This document shows, piece by piece, positions 5,507-7,695 of a DNA stretch of 7,695 bases. The stretch is from assembly GCA_044375275.1 (NCBI GenBank), contig JBILMZ010000170.1, positions 1-7,695 on the forward strand, read 5' to 3'. The stretch comes from SZUA-430 sp044375275. GTDB lineage: Bacteria; Pseudomonadota; Alphaproteobacteria; Micropepsales; Micropepsaceae. The first letter of the stretch is position 1; the number at the start of each line of letters is the position of its first letter. The translations under genes were made by a program, and so were the position numbers. A model generated the notes under the pieces. It ran no database searches, had not been told where the DNA came from, and saw nothing but the letters and a program-made list of their open reading frames with translations.

Positions 5507-6697
5507 CTAGTCGAGCAACCAGTGCACGACCCGCGCATAGAAGCTTGGACCGCACTTTGCGCCTTCCGGGCACGGCATCCTACAGGCAACGACAGACGGC
5601 GGCCTTGACGCATCGCAAATCAGGCGACTGCGTTCAGTGGCTGGCGTGCCGGACAATGCCGCGCGTATGTCGTCCACCATCACCTTTGATTCAGCAAAAT
5701 AGGAATGCGCGTACGGATCCGAGGCCCGGGCGGTCGCGTCGATGATTTCGGTTTGCGTCAGGCTGGCGGCGACGGAGGCGCTCAGGCCCTCGCCGGCGCG
5801 AGTGTTTCCATTGTGGGTCGCCGCGGAAGCCGACATGGCGACGTCAAACTTCGACGTGTAGACGGTCATCCGGCGGGTTCGTGGCGCCGCATTTCGCGCA
5901 AGCTGCAGGAACGAGGCCGTGTCTACATCAGGTGCGGCAAGCACCACGTAGCGCGGCGCGGGCGCAGCGCCTTCGGAGATCGCGCGCAGGGCCAACCGCG
6001 TACCCATGCTGTGGGCGATGATGTCGATCGCGGGCGTTCCATCAGGGCCCGATTGAGTCAGCGCCAGCAGGAGGGCGCGAAGGGCAGGGGCTGCAAGTTC
6101 GGCGGCTTCCGTATCGTTGACATAGTCATTGAAGCGTCCCCCGGCCGCAAAGCTGAAGAGGATCGGAACACCGGGATAACGCAGGTCGATCGCCAGCTGT
6201 GCCGTTCGCTTGAGGCCAAATGCAAAGGTCGTGTTGAAGCCTGTCACCACAATGACGGCGCAACGACAAGGCGTGTTCTGAATCAACTGCCTCAGGCCCG
6301 CAAACGCCTCTCCGCAGGCAAGAGGCACGGGCGTCGCCACGGTGGTAAGCGCAGCCTTGTCGGCGTCCGGCGGCATCACGGCAACCGTTGTTGAGCCGCA
6401 CGAGATCGTGCCGGATTCCGCCATGCCATGGCCCAGGCGCAGCATCTCGCCATTATCTTTGGCGGCATCCCAGCAGCGCTGGCTCAGGAGTTGGGCCTCG
6501 GATCCCGGCTCGCCGCTTCCGGGCGCAACCTGGCGGCGGGTCGTGACGTAATAGACAGTCTTGGGTGTCGCAAGTTCTGACGGGCTTGCCTGAACGGCTC
6601 GAATGGCGCCGCCCGTGTCAAAGTCCTTCGGGGTGACACAGCCTGATAGCAGCAGCGCTCCGATAGTGCCGAAAAGCAGGCTGAACGCTTTGGTCAT
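5507..6697 (-). CDS. Alpha/beta-hydrolase (DUF900-like) lipoprotein
   Basis: This is a 396-residue lipoprotein. The signal peptide MTKAFSLLFGTIGALLLSGC has lipobox L-S-G-C with the lipidated cysteine at residue 20. The hydrolase core runs from about 145 to 345: VIVVTGFNTTF (148-158), a strand ending FSFAAGGRFNDYVND (181-195), the nucleophile elbow AHSMG with S230, VLAAPDVD (252-259) with D257 or D259 as a possible acid, and H331 in PYAHSYF. This order matches the DUF900 family of serine hydrolases, whose substrates are largely unknown. The usual HGFN turn reads TGFN here. The protein is cysteine-rich outside the core (C75, C100, C128, C144, C146; C-terminal C361, C372, C376, C382), which suggests disulfides in the periplasm. 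GGGGG, five bases before the ATG, can act as the ribosome binding site, although it sits in a run that can fold back. It lies downstream of tRNA-Thr and just upstream of the DUF4105 gene. Confidence 0.88.
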   Translation of the reverse strand: MTKAFSLLFGTIGALLLSGCVTPKDFDTGGAIRAVQASPSELATPKTVYYVTTRRQVAPGSGEPGSEAQLLSQRCWDAAKDNGEMLRLGHGMAESGTISCGSTTVAVMPPDADKAALTTVATPVPLACGEAFAGLRQLIQNTPCRCAVIVVTGFNTTFAFGLKRTAQLAIDLRYPGVPILFSFAAGGRFNDYVNDTEAAELAAPALRALLLALTQSGPDGTPAIDIIAHSMGTRLALRAISEGAAPAPRYVVLAAPDVDTASFLQLARNAAPRTRRMTVYTSKFDVAMSASAATHNGNTRAGEGLSASVAASLTQTEIIDATARASDPYAHSYFAESKVMVDDIRAALSGTPATERSRLICDASRPPSVVACRMPCPEGAKCGPSFYARVVHWLLD

Positions 6698-6797
6698 GAA
6701 GACCCCCGTGGGGGAGGCCCCCCAAAGGACGGTAGTTCATTGCCGCCCAATAGAACAGGCTGCTGCCGCAGCACAACGTCGACCCGTGAATGGTGAA
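6698..6797 (-). promoter_or_regulatory. Leader between tRNA-Thr and the hydrolase lipoprotein, with self-complementary G/C runs
   Basis: On the minus strand, six G (6723-6718), five C (6714-6710) and five G (6707-6703) occur in a row, the last being the probable ribosome binding site five bases before the ATG. The central C run can pair with either G run (loop GCCT for the first; four pairs with loop CACG for the second), so the two hairpins exclude each other. A second small inverted repeat, TGCTG-3-CAGCA at 6761-6773, lies 25 bases after the tRNA 3' end. Neither is followed by a T run, so a classical tRNA terminator is not seen. No convincing separate promoter for the lipoprotein was found here. 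Confidence 0.35.
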
Positions 6798-6872
6798 TGG
6801 TGCCGGATGTCCGGATTGAACGGACGACCTACCGCTTACAAGGCGGTTGCTCTACCACTGAGCTAATCCGGC
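6798..6872 (-). tRNA. tRNA-Thr (anticodon UGU), CCA encoded
   Basis: The 75-base cloverleaf folds fully. The acceptor arm GCCGGAT pairs with ATCCGGC over seven base pairs, and the D arm is GCTC/GAGC. The anticodon stem is ACCGC/GCGGT around the loop CTTGTAA, with anticodon TGT at 6840-6838. The variable loop has five bases. The T arm is GTCCG/CGGAC with loop TTCAATC. Discriminator A is followed by an encoded CCA at 6800-6798. It reads ACA and, by wobble, other threonine codons. It is a single-copy tRNA here, transcribed leftward towards the lipoprotein hydrolase gene. Confidence 0.96.
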
Positions 6873-7045
6873 CACGTCGCCGGGCGACCGGCGAACCGGA
6901 CACCCGCGAATTTGGGGCGCAATGCCTACATTATGCCCGTGCGGGACGCAATTCCCCGCTGTCAATGACGTGCCCATCACGTTCTTTTGCGCCAATTTCG
7001 GGCAGTAATCCTTGATCAGGCCGGGGCGCGAGGTAACGTCGCACG
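6873..7045. promoter_or_regulatory. Divergent region between tRNA-Thr and the MacB-type permease
   Basis: These 173 bases should carry the tRNA promoter (leftward) and the permease promoter (rightward). On the minus strand a perfect TTGACA occurs at 6965-6960 and a -10-like CATAAT at 6935-6930, but the 24-base spacing between them is too long for an ordinary sigma-70 promoter. TTGCGT (6951-6946) with TAGGCA (6928-6923) gives 17-base spacing with a poor -10. A short inverted repeat CCCG-TG-CGGG lies at 6936-6945. No clear rightward promoter was found. Confidence 0.3.
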
Positions 7046-7695
7046 ATGTTCTTCAACTGCATCCACATGGCGCTGCGCGAATTGCGCGCGAATCTCCTGC
7101 GGACCTCGCTGACGGCGCTCGGCATGATCATCGGTGTCGCGGCCGTGATCACCGTGGTGGCGGTCATGCAGGGCGTATCGCGCCAGGTCATGGACGACGT
7201 GCAGCGCGTCGTGCGCAACATGGTCATCGTGCAGGCCAAGCGCGAGCCGGGCCAGGACCGCCGGGTCCCCCTTCGCATGGAAGACGTGCAGGCCATCCGC
7301 AACTCGATCAGCGGCGTGGCCGTGGTGGCCCCGCAGAGCTCGAATTACATGATGGTGTCCGCCAACGGGCGAAACTACCAGACCGAGGTTTCAGGCACGA
7401 CGCTCGACATGTTCCCCATTCGGAACTGGAGCATAGGCCTCGGCCGCTCCTTCACACGGGCCGAAGTCAATGCGGGCAGCACCGTTTGCCTCCTCGGCGA
7501 CGCGCCTCGTCGCGAACTGTTCGGCAAGCTCAACCCGGTAGGCGCAACGCTGCGCTCCGGCACGTTCAGTTGCCAGATCATCGGCACAATCGCGAGGGTC
7601 GCAAACTCGGCCGTTGTCAACGACGCCGACGACATGGTCATCCTGCCGCTGCTGGCCGTGCAGCGCAGGATCGACGGCAACAACAATGTTGACGA
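7046..7695 (+). CDS. MacB-type ABC transporter permease, N-terminal part (cut by the right edge)
   Basis: The frame is open from ATG 7046 to the window end (216 codons) with no stop. It begins MFFNCIHMALRELRANLLRT, with the conserved basic motif before the first membrane helix (about 19-41, containing LTALGMIIGVAAVITVVAV). A periplasmic core domain follows, with landmarks such as VEDVQ-like R-MEDVQAIRNSISG (about 75-90), VSGTTLDMFPIRNW (about 114-127), GRSFTR (132-137), and the CLLGD/ELFG/PVGATLR stretch (about 147-170). These are the landmarks of the MacB periplasmic core domain, found in permeases that work with an ABC ATPase and often a membrane-fusion protein in export of peptides, antibiotics or lipoproteins. 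GAGG lies 12 bases before ATG 7046, a rather long spacing; ATG 7067 has no better site. The ATPase gene is not upstream (the tRNA is), so it would lie downstream, or the permease opens its own unit. The C-terminal membrane helices are outside the window. Confidence 0.88.
   Translation, partial: MFFNCIHMALRELRANLLRTSLTALGMIIGVAAVITVVAVMQGVSRQVMDDVQRVVRNMVIVQAKREPGQDRRVPLRMEDVQAIRNSISGVAVVAPQSSNYMMVSANGRNYQTEVSGTTLDMFPIRNWSIGLGRSFTRAEVNAGSTVCLLGDAPRRELFGKLNPVGATLRSGTFSCQIIGTIARVANSAVVNDADDMVILPLLAVQRRIDGNNNVD

Noticed and set aside
5705..6394. Plus-strand open frame of 229 codons opposite the hydrolase lipoprotein
   Set aside because: It has arginine- and glycine-rich low-information translation, no family signature, and lies fully inside a convincing minus-strand gene.
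7012..7692. Plus-strand open frame starting at 7012
   Set aside because: It is in a different frame from the MacB-type permease that starts at 7046. Its translation is His/Arg/Gly-rich with no family match, while the permease frame shows the correct motifs and a membrane helix.

Overview
The window is GC-rich, densely coded and typical of a chromosomal stretch from a Gram-negative bacterium. Two genes encode lipoproteins with clear lipoboxes, one protein has a periplasmic thiol-hydrolase-like domain, and a MacB-type permease is present. Codon use, the tRNA and the mix of families (SnoaL-like, DUF4336, zinc ADH, DUF4105, bacterial voltage-gated channel) would fit an alphaproteobacterium of the Caulobacterales, Hyphomonadaceae or Sphingomonadales kind. 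That placement is inference and not certain. There is no sign of a transposon, integrase, prophage, CRISPR array or plasmid origin.

Left part (1-3497): a zinc-dependent, aryl/benzyl-alcohol-type dehydrogenase runs leftward. Its stop codon overlaps by one base the start of a lipoprotein gene that leaves the window. Across a 194-base divergent intergenic region, three genes run rightward as one probable operon: a MaoC-like hotdog protein, a SnoaL-like (NTF2-fold) protein and a DUF4336 metallo-beta-lactamase-like protein. Together they resemble a small catabolic or modifying cluster for a hydrophobic alcohol, aldehyde or acyl compound, but the sequence does not identify the substrate.

Middle (3606-4403): a single-repeat, six-transmembrane voltage-gated channel of the BacNav family has four S4 arginines and a C-terminal coiled coil. 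Its pore motif is TLEGWAD. The glycine after the filter glutamate is the feature reported to confer calcium selectivity on the native prokaryotic calcium channel CavMr, and it matches domains I and III of animal calcium channels. This is the most interesting item in the window.

Right part (4437-6872, leftward): tRNA-Thr(UGU) is followed by an alpha/beta-hydrolase (DUF900-like) lipoprotein. Next comes a membrane-anchored DUF4105 (Lnb-domain) protein 38 bases further on, converging on the channel gene. G/C runs just before the hydrolase start can form competing hairpins over its ribosome binding site. From 7046 to the right edge, a MacB-type ABC-transporter permease begins on the + strand and is cut by the window end.
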